Shown here piece after piece: positions 36,753-48,235 of a stretch of 64,000 bases of DNA. The stretch is from Blastomussa wellsi. Its lineage: Eukaryota; Cnidaria; Anthozoa; Scleractinia; Plerogyridae. Made by a program: the position numbers and the translations under genes. The notes beneath the pieces were generated by a model, which was given only the letters and a program-made list of their open reading frames with translations, was not told the DNA's origin and made no database searches. Numbering within the stretch: position 1 is the first letter of the stretch; every line of letters starts with the position of its first letter. Location of the stretch: positions 70,243 to 134,242 of the forward strand of contig OX393574.1 of the NCBI GenBank assembly GCA_947652115.1, in the 5' to 3' direction.

Positions 36753-38690
36753 GTTTCTTGTTGCTTCGGCGGAGCACCAGTCAGCGGTTTGCAATGTGAC
36801 AGAAAGGGGTCACGCGTTAAGGCCACGCGAGGGGTGCTTGATTGGCGTTGGCATTACACTAATCACGTTTCAAAATCACAAAATTCGTTATGACGCCTTA
36901 AACGGCTCAAAACGGGTAAAAATTAGCACACATAACCCATTTAACATTTCATCTGAACGTTTGAACATGTAGGATAAACGTAGTATTCAGAGCAAATCGC
37001 GGCCAAATTATTTATGTTCAGCTATATTTTGTAACCGCCATTGATCGGTGTCACGCAACAAACTCAACATCGGGTGGTCTGCCTGTGGTGTATTCGACCT
37101 TGTTTCCATGATCCCAGGCCCAAGAGCAAGAAACGACACGCGAGTCACGTGATTTAGAGGACGGTAGGCGGATGGGACGGGAACCGAGAAAAGAAAGACA
37201 GCGGGATTCCAACGGTGGTGGAAACCGGGAAAATTGATTTGCTAAATATTTAATTTAGCTATAGAAGAGGAGTGAGAACTGCGACAAAAAGGGAGGAGCG
37301 GGAAGTAAACGGTAGCGAGTTGGAGTGATAAAAGAGACCATCCAATAAAGTCAACATATTTTATTAATCGATACCGCCGTTTCATCTTTGCGAGTCATTC
37401 AAACGAACTTTACCCGGCAGTTTTATACACAACACTTTCTAAAAGCCTTGCAAAAAATATTAAGCATGTCTGACTTTCAGTCAACATATAATTATCAATT
37501 ACATAATCTCAACTAACAATTTCATTTTCCTATCTTATAATTCCTAGTTAACTAGAAAAACTTTCTTGTTTTCTACAATATAAAACATATATTTCATGTT
37601 TTTTGATGTTTTTTTAAAACTCGACTATACGTTACTTACTCGAAACTACTGACGAAGACGTCCATTGTATTTTGTATTGTATTTTTATGACTCTTTTATC
37701 TGCCAAGTGTCCCATGGACGATAAATCTAAAGAGACTTAAAACACAACTATGCTCAATACTATTAAAAAACAATTTTGCTTAAATATTATAAACGGTTAA
37801 AAATTAATGGTGATAGCACCCACAAGATTATAAACAAAAACAAATCGTTACGATTTTACTCATTTTACTTGACGGTGTGGACCAAACGAACCGTTGAGAA
37901 AACATTGCCAAGATCACGGAAATGACACTAAAAAACAGGATCGCCTTGCTGGACGAGATAATTAAACGTTGCTGTCAATTTTAGCATGATTTTGGAAATC
38001 TCAAAAACAAACATCGATCTTTGGAAGGTGGACAATAATGGTTTCGTTTTGTAGAGCAGTGCTCACCAAATGATTAGAATCCATTAGGAAGTGAGGATGG
38101 CTAACGATGGCGAGGATGGAAACGGATTGTGATATGGACTTTTGAAAAAGCGTCAGGATGTCAGTTTTTCAAAGGTTCAAATTTGGCTCGAAAATCGCTG
38201 AAATTTTGCAAAAATGCTGCTGCAGTGTGGACTTTCTTCAAGAAATTGCTTTTAATCATTTAGTTAGAGCTAATTAAGTTCTTATTACATAAATTTAGGG
38301 ACCATTTCGTGACTTTATAACAGTTTTAAGTAAATATATCGTGACAGTGTCCCTAAAGGCGAAACAGAGGCCAACAAGTCGGTAACTAAAGATTTCAACT
38401 AAATGCGCGCTAACCTTGTTCCCAGGGTCTCTCATGTTCCCGTTGGAAACGAGGTTGCTTATGCGAAGTAACAACTTATCAAATTACAACATCAACAAGG
38501 AATTTTGCAAGTCGAAAATTAAGCGCGGAACCACTCTTTTCTTTGGCCTACACATTACAGTATACGGGTTCACATACGAATTGATTGAGGATTCACGGCA
38601 AACACAGGCATGGTAGATGATCGTCCAGCAAGTGATTATTCAGTGACGTTTCGACGCGATCATGCATTCGTTCATCGCAACAGGTCGTTT
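36753..38690. other. intergenic stretch upstream of PGM
   Basis: Probable PGM promoter region, with no assigned elements. The fragment ATATCGTGACAGTGTCCC near 38334-38355 resembles one end of MITE family A. No gene seen. Confidence 0.35.
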
Positions 38691-38696
38691 GAAAGG

Positions 38697-38871
38697 GCAT
38701 GTACTAAAACCAGAAACACCGGAACACGGAACACGGAACACCGGAAAACCCCGGAACACCAGAATTTTATTTTTTATATAATTTTTTTAGAAATTTATTG
38801 GCATTTGTATTTCTGGTGTTCCGGGGTGCTCCGGTGTTCCGTGTTCCGGTATTACTGGTTTTAGTACATGC
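38697..38871. repeat. fold-back inverted repeat, CGGAACAC-rich
   Basis: GCATGTACTAAAACCAG on the left pairs with CTGGTTTTAGTACATGC on the right. The arms are rich in CGGAACAC words and meet across an AT-rich loop. A fragment of the same end (CTGGTTTTAGTACATGC) recurs at about 55926-55945. Confidence 0.8.
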
Positions 38872-39099
38872 TGTTTGAAAGCCAACTTAGTGCTTTGAAC
38901 GCCAAATGGTGACGCTCGAGTGACACATGTCAGACTTGCGCAGACCCTCGCGTTTGCTGGAAACAATGCGCTGTTCTAAGAGAGTAAACCTGAAAATGTA
39001 AAAGGAATATGCAAGTAAGTGCAATTTTTGTTTAAGGTTAAGCTTCTTGCCAAGTTCCCCATACTGCCCGAGTTTATCCTGGTTTCTATAGCATTAAGC

Positions 39100-39310
39100 G
39101 GTGGGAATATTTCTAGACCTCCCTGGATGGGATGCTGGTCCATCGCAGGGTTACCCCCCCCCCCCCCCAGAATTATTTCGCCAGTACCCATTTATACACC
39201 TGGGTGGAGAGAGGCACTGTGAGAGTAAAGTGTCTTGCCCAAGAACACAACGCAGTGCCCCGGCCGAGGCTCGAACCCGATCCGGAGTCCAGCACGCTAA
39301 CTATGAGGCC
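39100..39310 (-). repeat. tRNA-derived SINE, copy 2
   Basis: On the minus strand the head reads GGTGGGCCTCATAGTTAGCG (A-box), GGGTTCGAGCCTCGG (B-box), then the body shared with 19985-20222. A C-run of 13 or more lies at 39155-39168. This copy preserves the RNA polymerase III promoter boxes better. Confidence 0.8.
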
Positions 39311-39344
39311 CACCGGCAGCAACATGCGAGAACATTCCGTCGCC

Positions 39345-39484
39345 ACGAAGCTCTTCGGAACGTCTCATAGGATTGGCTGGGAAAATTATATACAAACAAT
39401 AGTAACAATGGACCTAGCCCTAAAACAATAGAGCTTCGTGGTATCAAGAGCCAATGAAATTAGAGATTCCGAAGAGCTTCATGA
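39345..39484. mobile_element. small TIR element, GAAGCTCTTCGGAA ends
   Basis: Left GAAGCTCTTCGGAAC and right TTCCGAAGAGCTTC are inverted repeats, with inner inverted words ATTGGCT/AGCCAAT. The core AACAATAGTAACAATGGACC is shared with 62138-62230, so the two are related. Confidence 0.7.
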
Positions 39485-39652
39485 CAACTAAGAACATTCA
39501 CTGAAACGAATCAACTGGTCGAAAGCTTTAAAGGCTGACAGGCCCATCTTATAACTTGGTCTAGCCAGTCAAAACACTTCAGTTGTCGGACCTTCTTAGA
39601 GAACCAACTGCACGATGTCAAAACAAAGTTTCTCCATTACGACTATGCTTAC

Positions 39653-39758
39653 TTGTTTCCAAGTACAGCTCTCAACGATTGTACGTCCCACTTTGCGTTC
39701 GTTTTGATGATCACCAGGCCCCTTGGGTTGATAATCTCCCACAGGCGTATCAGCCAAG
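39653..39758 (-). CDS. ovoA: ovoA-like exon 11
   Basis: Reads WLIRLWEIINPRGLVIIKTN then AKWDVQSLRAVLGN, the central methyltransferase sheet. Acceptor CTATAG, donor GTAAGC. Confidence 0.7.
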
Positions 39759-42700
39759 CTATAGAGACAAGAAATGACAACAGACAGCACTCCATATAAG
39801 AGGCAAAAATTTATGTGCAAAATCATATGTATCCTTAAGCTTAATTATAGTTAATTCTTAAAAATAGCATAACCCATATTTATGTCTACATCAGAAAATT
39901 ATATCCATCTGCTATATTTTGTTATTTTTTATACAGTTTGTAACGCATGGGGATCTTCTTAGAAAAGCTCAGCAGAGCTTGCTAAGATCTCCAGCCATTA
40001 TATGATAATATATATTGTAGCAGATGCCAACTTTTGTAATCTAGAAATATAATGGACGAATAAAAAAAAAATCCTCCACTTGTCAGCGTTCATTGATCTG
40101 ACTTATTGAGCAAACTTGGCTTCTTTTGATTTGTGCGTTATTTGATGGTCGTCCACAATACAAGACAAAGTTACAAGTGTCGATTCTGGCAAATCTTCGT
40201 TGAAACATTTGAAGAGATTCCGACTTATTTCATCCAATCAAAAACCAGCGTGAGCGCTTGCGAGTACTCTGAAAGTAATCGCGCGAGCAAACACGTCACG
40301 TTGCTTAGCAACTTCAGGGACGGACACCGCGGGCTCAGTCCCAACTCGGGGACGGGAATTTGCGATCAACTGCCTGCGTGGCAGGCGTAAAAAGGGGAGG
40401 GGAGGGGGAAATACACGAAAGGGAAAAGGGAAGGAACGCATGACATCTAGCCTGCGTGCAGCCGTCTCCTATTTCACTTTTCCGCTTTAGGAAATAGGAG
40501 ACGGCTGCACGCAGGCTACATGACATCCCAATCGCCCAATGAGCACATTTTTCATGACGTGTCAGCGCCTTGATGTAACGGACAGTACTCATCACGCAGC
40601 GAAGAATAAAATTGCTTGGCTGGTTATGCCGGATCTCTTGATCAAGGAATGCTCGTACCAGACGTCACTTTGAGTACTTATTACGTTTGCCGTTTTAACA
40701 AATTTGAATTTGCGGCCACCAGCGGCCGAAAAAATGAACAAAACTCCCGGTTTAGCAAGCGTCGTTTTCCCTTGCCCGTCCCGTTTTGACGCTTGCTAGG
40801 CAGGCTAGAGATTAACCTGCGATCATGCCCTCCCTACTTATCATAAAAAAGACGCCTGATCACAGGTTAGCTAGAGATCAACTGCCAACTACCATGCTGT
40901 TTAGCAACACACAATAAAGGGGGATTACCTTTTGGATTGGACAGGCGGTGAAGGTTCGACATAACAATCATGTCATAAATGCCGATCTCATTTGGCAACC
41001 AGGTTAACTGCAAACAAGATTCAAAAGGTAGTGTTAATAAATTATGCTTTACAATGTGGTTAACTAATTTTCTAAGTTGGTGCCATGGATGAAATAGCCT
41101 CCTACGCAGGCGTTAAACCCCCTAATAACGCCTGCGTTGGAGGCTATGGATGAAACGATGGAAATGAAAGCTATTGAGCAATACTTTCATGTGGTACTGT
41201 TTATTATGCTGCATAACGTGGTTTTAACTTTTAAGTCTGTAGATAAAACCCTAGTGTGTAACCATGCAAATGAAAGCTATTGAGCAATACTTTCATGTGG
41301 TACTGTTTATTATGCTGCATAATGTGGTTTTAACTTTTAAGTCTGTAGATAAAACCCTAGTGTGTAACCATGCAAATGAAAGCTATTGAGCAATTCGTTT
41401 TTGGGTGTTGTTGATCAAGTTTTACAGTCAAGACGACAAAGGTTTTATAATCCAGTGTTGATCACAACCGTGAACGCTTGGAAGCAACACTTACCTGCTG
41501 GAAAAGTACTTGATCAATGTTGGCTTCAATCCTGCTCAGTGGAATATTGATCAAAGGTAAGTCTTTGGCACACTTTATCTCCAGTGACCTCCCTTGTTGC
41601 AGCTTGAGAGCTGCATCAAGCAATCGGCCGCTATGATCGATAGCTATCACCTGACAAATGTACATGATTGTATTAGCAGTGTACTGTAGATGCACAGCTT
41701 CATTGTAAGTAAGTGTCCTGTCTATCAATTTCTCTAACTCACTCTCAAACAAGTGGCTTGTAGTGAAGGTTTTTTCTAGCATCAAATTATTACATCAAAA
41801 AGAAAGATTCCAGTTACGGAATAATGTAGTTTAAAAAGTTCGTGTAAATAGCGATCAAAATATCTACATAGCATCCATTCCCAGAAATAAGTGCCACAAC
41901 CAAACTGCTATAAGAATGATAGATTTTTTTATAATCTGTTGTGAGCGTCCCACCACACCCCTCACCCTTGACCCCCTCCCCCCCCCCACACACCCTTGTG
42001 TGACAGTGGAACTGTTTGCATGTCTACACTACCTTATCTTAGACTTGCCTACAAGTCGAACCGGAAATGAGAAGCGAACGACTTTGAGAAAGTTTATACC
42101 TTATCTATGAACTTGCTGAGTTCATATGAGAACCGACCCACAGAACACATAATGTCCAGGGCTCTCTTCATTGGGCAATCATACTGTTGAGCGGCTTCAT
42201 TGCACATCTGTGCAAGCTGCCTACAGTCATCAACATCGCTTTTAACTCCCTGAAACAAACAGTCACAAAAATGTCATGGGACCGCTTGCAATCAAATGAA
42301 ATGGAAGGTGATGATTATCAGTCTTAGGCAAGGTGCCAATACCAAAGCTAGACATTTTGGGCTTAAAAAGCTCTAGGTAGTTTTGGTTACACTATCTGGT
42401 CACCATTTCCAGATGCCTGTTGATTATTTTGCTAATGCTGTTCTATTTACTCAATTCTGTCAGGTTTATTATGTTCATTTTTCTTTCCTCTGTCACAGAG
42501 AAACATGGCTCAAATTTCCCATCACAATCGCACACTTAAACCTCATTCCCAGGGTAAGGATCTCTCTTCTTCTCTGGGAATGAAGTTGCTTCCACTTATC
42601 CCATGATAGATGCTTCAGTTAACACTCACCAAAACATCCCCATAATGAGACAAAACCTCGCTGTACAGAAACTCCTCCGTATCATCATGGTAATGCACGT

Positions 42701-45700
42701 TTGTAGTGCTGACATAGTCATTGCTGTCAATAATCATGGGCAGGGTAGAAGGGTTCTCTGCAGTAAAACATAAAAACAATGAAGCGCACATTAGATCTCT
42801 CCCTGAAGCCCTACGCTAAACATTTGGTTAACACTACACTCAGAAAATGAACGTTTCTTTTTGTGGGCTCAATTTTGGAAGTGAGGGGTATGGGGGTCTT
42901 ACACAAAGTACTAACCCTCAATTTTTCTATGCTCAAGAGAACTGAAAGAACATACCTTCTACTCCCTACAATAACCCTACAATTCCCAGTACAAAAACAG
43001 GAGTGTCCACCAAACGAACCGGGGGATTCTCCTTAACCGATTGTGCAATCCTAAAGCCAAGATGCTGAAAGAAATGACGACGAAAAGCAAAGCGGGCGAA
43101 TCGTGAAGCCTCATCTCCAGTTGATATCCAAGAGCCACCCTAATAACGCAACAAAACAAGACAATGTTTGACGACGACCCCTAAATTCTGTTGTATGGAG
43201 AGGCTATGAGTTTTGCTGCACCCTGGATTGGATGCTAGTGCATGATCCTTCAACATTTTGTCAGGGAACGGACCACGGGGAAGGACACTGTTGACATTGT
43301 GAGAATAAAGTGTGTAATTCTTTATTCCAATCCACCACTGCATGCCTGATCCTAAACACTTGATATCGGAATATGTCCACACACTTGCACTGCAGCTTAA
43401 AATTACCCAGCTTTGTTTGAAGTATTAAGAACTTTTCAATCTCCATCCAAGCTCAAGGACTTTCCAAGATGGAAGCCTACACGTAAATTCAAGGGTTTTT
43501 CAAGACAACAAGAGCCATTGCAGTCTGGGGCAACAAGTGCCAATTTTGGGAAATCTTCATTGAAGCACACAAGGGGTTTCCGTTGCTAAGCAATATGACA
43601 CATGTCATATTGCTTAGCAACTTCAGGATGAGCACTGTGGGCTTATACCAGAAACTGCAATCTTTGAGGCGGGATGTTGCCATCAACCGCCACTTATTTT
43701 CCTCACTGATTGGTTGCATCCACAAATGTCACATACCATAATCATGTTGTGTCTGCCATCAAAACATGGTGACGAGAAGTCATCATACAGCACATGAGCC
43801 TTAAATTCACAAAAACCATTGAAATGATCTTCAACCCATTCCCAAACATTTCCAAAGACATCACAAAAACCAGCTTCGGAGGGTGGGTACATGTTCACAG
43901 GCTGAAATTAAGCACAGAATAACAATATTAGAACGGGTTTTGATGTGTGTGGAAAGTAATAAGGTGCCTTTGCTTTGGTTTTTTTTTACTACGCTTCGTG
44001 ATTGGCCACTTTCTCATCCAATCAGAACCAATCGTGACTCTAACATGCACGTTTTCCCTTGTACAGGTATTTGCTTCACGTTTTGACTGGTTCACGGGAC
44101 CGTCTGTCCATGATTGGTTTGAGTGATTACTTTTTGTTTTGGTTTTACTACACTCAATTGGAAACTGCTCTATGAACTAAACAAATTCCTTTTGTTGTGA
44201 TGCCAAGATCCTTTTCATTGACATAAATTAAATTGAATTACTTCAGGGAAGGGAAGGTGTATTAACTGTTACAGAAAGAGGTTCACACTTCAGCATTGGA
44301 GTGGGCCAGGGTGGGAAGCTAATTCAAAGTATTTGCAAAGCTTCAATGCATAGTATTTCTTTCTTTCTTTTCTGTTTTCATGTTTAATTCCACCAGTCCT
44401 GTGCATATGTTACAAACTCAGTGTGCTTAGTGTAACAAATTACTAAATAAACTTACAGTTGGTGAGCCATAAGCCATGTTGATGTTTGCCTCAATTTTAT
44501 CTTGGTAAATGATGTCAGAAACTGTTCCCTCTGAGGGAGATTTCTGTTAACAAGAGTAGAGTAGATGACTCAATTACCGAATACGTCATTCAGCGCTATA
44601 CTGTACTGGAGAGAGATTGCAACAGTACTGCAATTGACTTTATAACATAGCACACGCGCTGGCTTTATTTGATTCTTATTGTTCCCAATGGTATGATACA
44701 TATAGATTTAACCGTGCCTTAAAGCAGAGCTCCACATTAATTCTTGCTGGCTCTTAAAGGATCTTAGTCAGCCTCTGCCATATTTCGCTCATTGAATTAT
44801 TATGGAAATTGTGTGGTGAAAGGAAGTCTTATTTGCATTGCTGAAAGTTGTGTCACTAGAATTTATATAGCAGTTTCAAGGTTATCTGTTTAGTTTTGTT
44901 TTGTAAAATACAATATTGAAACTCTAGGATGTAAGCAAAAATAGAGGCGTGGCTGAGAAGGATCCTTCGATAACTCGTGAAAATACCGGTACTCAAGCCT
45001 GCGAGCCAATGGAAACACTACCTGGCCTAGCTGGTTTGAGAGTTAACTAACTTCCATTTAATACCTGAGGTCCACGCATGACGTGATGTTCAGCCTCTGT
45101 CGGTAGACGGTAATCTGAACCCTTCCAGGCACAGAATGCTTTAGCCTCATGATAATTCACTTCTGCAGGCCAATCCATGGGCATATCAATCACTTCAAAC
45201 ACTGCACGATACCTGTTTGTTACAAGAAAAAAATAAAGACTAGTTAGATTTAGCTTAAGCAGAGAGGCATCAGACTAATGGTTTAAGCTTTCTAGACTAT
45301 GCTCTGGACCAAGAGGCCTGCAGAGTCACTGTACTGTACAAGATACTGTAGTCTTGTACAGTGACCGATCCAGACTTCTTTCTAAGGTGGGGACCCAAAA
45401 AATGTTCTGGCCCTTCAGATCTTAAATTAAGGTGGGGACCCAATAAATTTCAGCCCTTCAAGCCTTAAAGTATGCTATGAGATAATGAGGTCATATTGTA
45501 AAATACAGTCTTGGACTTCATGACTTACTTGTAAAGGCATTCTGTCACTTCTGAGTGACCATTTGAAGTTACACCATTAGATTGCAAGCCATCATGATGA
45601 ATACCATTCACAACACCATTGGATTCACCGTTTTGATAGTCATTCATGCTTCCATTCTCTTGTAAACTATTGTGATTGAAATCGGTTGCTAGGTGACAGT

Positions 45701-47800
45701 GAGAGTAGGTTGCCAAATCTGCGCCACAGCCGGATCTGCAGTTGTTTCCACAAACCCAAAAGCTTGGATGGTGCAGCTTGCGGAATTGTTTCCACTGCCA
45801 GCCTAAAAGGTACATAAATTTGTGCAACTGAGTGGAAACAAAACTGGTTGAGTTTTATGCAGTTAATGTCATGCAAAATAGAAAAGACAAACGTGTATGA
45901 AAAGGCTGAAGGTAGCCAAGTGTTGTCCAGGACTGCAGTGCTGCCTGCTGCATGCAAGGCTAGTTGACGGGGCTAGATTAGTGTCACCGAGTGGCATGGA
46001 AGATCATAAAATGGGTAATAATAATAATAATAATAGCCTTTGTTTAACGAGGGTAACACATAATAGTCTTTCGACTAACAAACCTGTGGCCCTCGAATTC
46101 CCGATCGAATTGGAATTTAGAAGTGTTGGTTTTTGTGGAGGGAGGAAAACCGGAGAACCCGGAGAAAAACCCTCGGAGCAAGGACAAGAAACAACAACAA
46201 ACTCAACCCACATATGGCGCCGGGTGTGATAGAGAACAGCTGCTGGCAGCTGTGTGTCCCCATGTCAAGCTCCCAGAGGGTAGATAAGCAAGGGGAAGTG
46301 GTCGTGGCCATTGCAGCTCACCCAAGCTAAACGACCCTGGCATTGATTCAGTGTGGGATGGAAGGGTTGACGCCAGCTACACTTGTCCCCATGATTCTGG
46401 AACAGAATCCTCCCGCACTAAGGCTGCTAAAAGAGCTGTTTGAGAATCAAACGGGTTTCCCCACTAGAATGGGCAACATTCTGTTAATAGCCTCAGACGA
46501 GATTCTGCACTAATTATTAATGTATTACAAAATTCAAAGTCACAGAGCAGGCCGAGGGCCCAGTCCATGGTGTACCAAAGGTGTTCAGGTGGCAGTACTT
46601 CGGTGTCTCTTGCTTAAAGCCATGGGTCAAAGGTCGTACAGTTCTGGGAGGAAGTGCAGTGCTGGTGGCAGGTAGCCATGGTTGCAGGTTCTTCCAGTAT
46701 GGTAGTGCGAGGAAGATGAATATATCTTTCATAGGCATTGGGAAAGTCAGTTGAGCTAAACAGTAACTTCTGTTTATGCGCAGGCAGAAACAGCCATCAA
46801 ATGGAATTTTTAACAGAGTTTAAATAACAACAAAGAGAGCAAGCATTGGCAGTCAGCAGGGTTTCCAATATGCACCTATGCCAGGATTCCATGGACTGAA
46901 GCCTTCACAGTGACAGCTTTTGAGCTTTGTTTTGCATGGAAGAATGTCTTCAAAACTGCTCCCAACCCCCTCCTTCCCTCCCTCTTTCCATGGTGTAACC
47001 AGTGTGATGGGTGAACACCTGTCTTCCTTTCCGTGTGTGGGGGGGGGGGGGGGAAGGGAGCAAGCTGGCTGCCAATAGTGGAAGTTCCTGTATGTCTCAG
47101 ATACCCAACTTCCATTTAGTGATGTAGTTATTAATTATTAACAGGGATTATTGAGTTAACAAGCGGATAAGTGGAATGGTGACTTGGATAAAGTGATGTG
47201 AATGAAGAATTTTCCAACACTGATTTTCGTCCGAGACTGTCTTACCACGGTAAAATGACAACTTTCAAATGTCAGAAATGTAAGGTTCCTTAAAGAAATT
47301 GTGCATTTAGCAAACACATTTTCACTTGCCTTACAGCTGCAAGATAACAGAATTTGATGTTGTGTGGGCAGAAACTTGAAAAATTGTTTGAACTTCCCAC
47401 ATTGATTTATTTTGTCCATTTTTTTGACAATCAGTTGGGTGAGAAGAAAAAGTAGGGGCCATCAACGATTTATCAGAGTAAACTGCAAGCAAAGTTAACG
47501 CAATGGCTTCTGGCCATGGCCCTTTCTGTGTAAAGATCTTTTGATCAGCAGGCGTGCACTCAGTGTGTGATGTGGCGTGACATATTATGAGACACCAACT
47601 GCGTGCACGGTAACAATGCGCATAAAAAATTAGAGCGAATTTACTTAAGTGAACTTACTCTTGTACAGTTGAACTAAGGATATACAAATCCTCACCTTCC
47701 TTTGTCCAATACTTGCAATTTTCATAGCATCCATCATTCACAAACTCCAAGTATTCACGATTAGTAATCAAATACTTGGAAGCCTTGAAAGGCGGAACCC
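39653..47800 (-). CDS. ovoA: OvoA-like 5-histidylcysteine sulfoxide synthase gene, eleven exons
   Basis: Exons on the minus strand, in order: 47800-47696, 45802-45529, 45212-45065, 44543-44457, 43901-43737, 43139-42981, 42755-42630, 42249-42100, 41650-41495, 41007-40929 and 39758-39653, all with compatible phases. OvoA makes the first sulfoxide intermediate of ovothiol from cysteine and histidine, using a formylglycine-generating-enzyme-like iron domain, and has a C-terminal SAM methyltransferase that methylates the thiohistidine. Diagnostic are FKASKYLITNREYLEF, EVNYHEAKAFCAWKG, GNVWEWVEDHFN, LYDDFSSPCFDG with GGSWISTGDEASRFARF, and the methyltransferase MKRALDIMCSVGRFSYELS and VIAIDHSGRLLDAA. 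The N-terminal DinB-like domain with its histidine motif was not found upstream, nor was the last exon. A thiol-antioxidant role is known for the family; function here is inferred. Confidence 0.85.
40140..40395. repeat. dispersed repeat shared with 43495-43700
   Basis: Words GGCAAATCTTCGTTGAA, GTTGCTTAGCAACTTCAGG and GATCAACTGCC occur in the same order in the copy at 43495-43700 (GGGAAATCTTCATTGAAG, TTGCTTAGCAACTTCAGG, CATCAACCGCC). Confidence 0.6.
40448..40518. repeat. 71-bp hairpin with 28-bp arms
   Basis: TAGCCTGCGTGCAGCCGTCT... pairs perfectly with its reverse complement ending at 40518 across a loop of about 15 nt. Located in ovoA-like intron 10. Confidence 0.9.
40929..41007 (-). CDS. 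ovoA: ovoA-like exon 10
   Basis: Reads LTWLPNEIGIYDMIVMSNLH then RLSNPK, a methyltransferase motif region. Confidence 0.75.
41094..41147. repeat. 54-bp hairpin
   Basis: ATAGCCTCCTACGCAGGCGTTA pairs with TAACGCCTGCGTTGGAGGCTAT with one mismatch, across a short C-rich loop. Confidence 0.9.
41164..41397. repeat. 106-bp tandem repeat, about 2.2 copies
   Basis: The unit starts ATGAAAGCTATTGAGCAA at 41164, 41270 and 41376. The first two copies differ by one base seen (AACGTGG/AATGTGG). Intronic. Confidence 0.92.
41495..41650 (-). CDS. ovoA: ovoA-like exon 9
   Basis: Reads VIAIDHSGRLLDAALKLQQG to RIEANIDQVLFQQ. VIAIDHS is the acidic SAM-ribose-binding strand of the methyltransferase. Confidence 0.82.
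42100..42249 (-). CDS. ovoA: ovoA-like exon 8
   Basis: Reads GVKSDVDDCRQLAQMCNEAA then MKRALDIMCSVGRFSYELSK. The SAM motif I, usually D-x-G-C-x-x-G, is here DIMCSVG. Confidence 0.82.
42630..42755 (-). CDS. ovoA: ovoA-like exon 7
   Basis: Reads NPSTLPMIIDSNDYVSTTNV then DTEEFLYSEVLSHYGDVL, the linker between the FGE-like and methyltransferase domains. The acceptor was taken as the second AG of TGCAGAG because only it keeps phase. Confidence 0.78.
42981..43139 (-). CDS. ovoA: ovoA-like exon 6
   Basis: Reads GGSWISTGDEASRFARFAFR then HFFQHLGFR and VRLVDTPVFVLGI, the end of the FGE-like domain. Donor placed at GTAGGG. Confidence 0.85.
43495..43700. repeat. dispersed repeat shared with 40140-40395
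   Basis: Second copy of the repeat. It contains a 40-bp palindrome at 43582-43621 (GTTGCTAAGCAATATGACA and its complement) that is absent from the first copy. Confidence 0.65.
43737..43901 (-). CDS. ovoA: ovoA-like exon 5
   Basis: Reads PVNMYPPSEAGFCDVFGNVW, EWVEDHFNG and LYDDFSSPCFDGRHNMIM. Core of the FGE-like domain. Confidence 0.9.
44457..44543 (-). CDS. ovoA: ovoA-like exon 4
   Basis: Reads KSPSEGTVSDIIYQDKIEAN then INMAYGSPT, leading into PVNMYPPSE of exon 5. Confidence 0.85.
44544..45064. other. ovoA-like intron 3
   Basis: AT-rich intron sequence, nothing recognisable. Confidence 0.4.
45065..45212 (-). CDS. ovoA: ovoA-like exon 3
   Basis: Reads YRAVFEVIDMPMDWPAEVNY then HEAKAFCAWKGSDYRLPTEA and EHHVMRGPQ. 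Confidence 0.9.
45529..45802 (-). CDS. ovoA: ovoA-like exon 2 with Cys-rich and Asn/Gly-rich insert
   Basis: Begins WQWKQFRKLHHPSFWVCG, the conserved FGE-like strand. It continues through NNCRSGCGADLATYSHCH and about 45 residues rich in Asn, Gly and Ser (for example GSMNDYQNGESNGVVNG) before YK at the junction. The insert is not a part of OvoA that I recall. Confidence 0.82.
45803..47695. other. ovoA-like intron 1, repeats only
   Basis: Contains an AAT microsatellite (46015-46035), a dispersed repeat with GGAGAACCCGGAGAAAAACC (about 46080-46330), a G-run at 47040-47053 and low-complexity pieces. No exon seen. Confidence 0.45.
47696..47800 (-). CDS. ovoA: ovoA-like exon 1 (first found)
   Basis: Reads VPPFKASKYLITNREYLEFV then NDGCYENCKYWTKEG. 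It starts mid-codon, so at least one upstream coding exon must exist. Confidence 0.88.
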
Positions 47801-47937
47801 TGTGGATAAAATTGTCAAGTGTCACTTGCAAGCTTCTACCCTTAGTGTAATGATCACATCCACAAAACGATAATCAGGATTGAGAAATGAAATAATTTAC
47901 TTGACCTTTCCGTAACACAAGATTCAAGATATTCCAA

Positions 47938-47972
47938 TATAATATTATTATTATTATTATTATTATTATTAC
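47938..47972. repeat. (ATT)n microsatellite
   Basis: About eleven ATT units. Similar tracts occur at 49204-49231 and 50283-50378. Confidence 0.9.
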
Positions 47973-48235
47973 AAAAAAAGAAGAAGAATGAAATTAAATT
48001 AGGCCATAATGTAGACAGTTAATACTTGTGCGGTGTCCAAATTGGAGCAGAGCTTTCTAGTTGGACACCGCCATAGCTAGGTAAATAAATAATGGCAGCA
48101 TAAACATAAATATATACAATTAAATTAGCTGAATTAACAATTAATGAGGTGAGATTTATTTTTCTCAAAGTTAATATTAAAAGCAGAAGGGAGCCAGATT
48201 ATTTTACTCAGCACCAAGCCAGCAGTGAATTCAGC

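Noticed and set aside
39019..39431. Three overlapping plus-strand frames
   Set aside because: They run through the tRNA-derived SINE at 39100-39310 and its C-run, antisense to the SINE.
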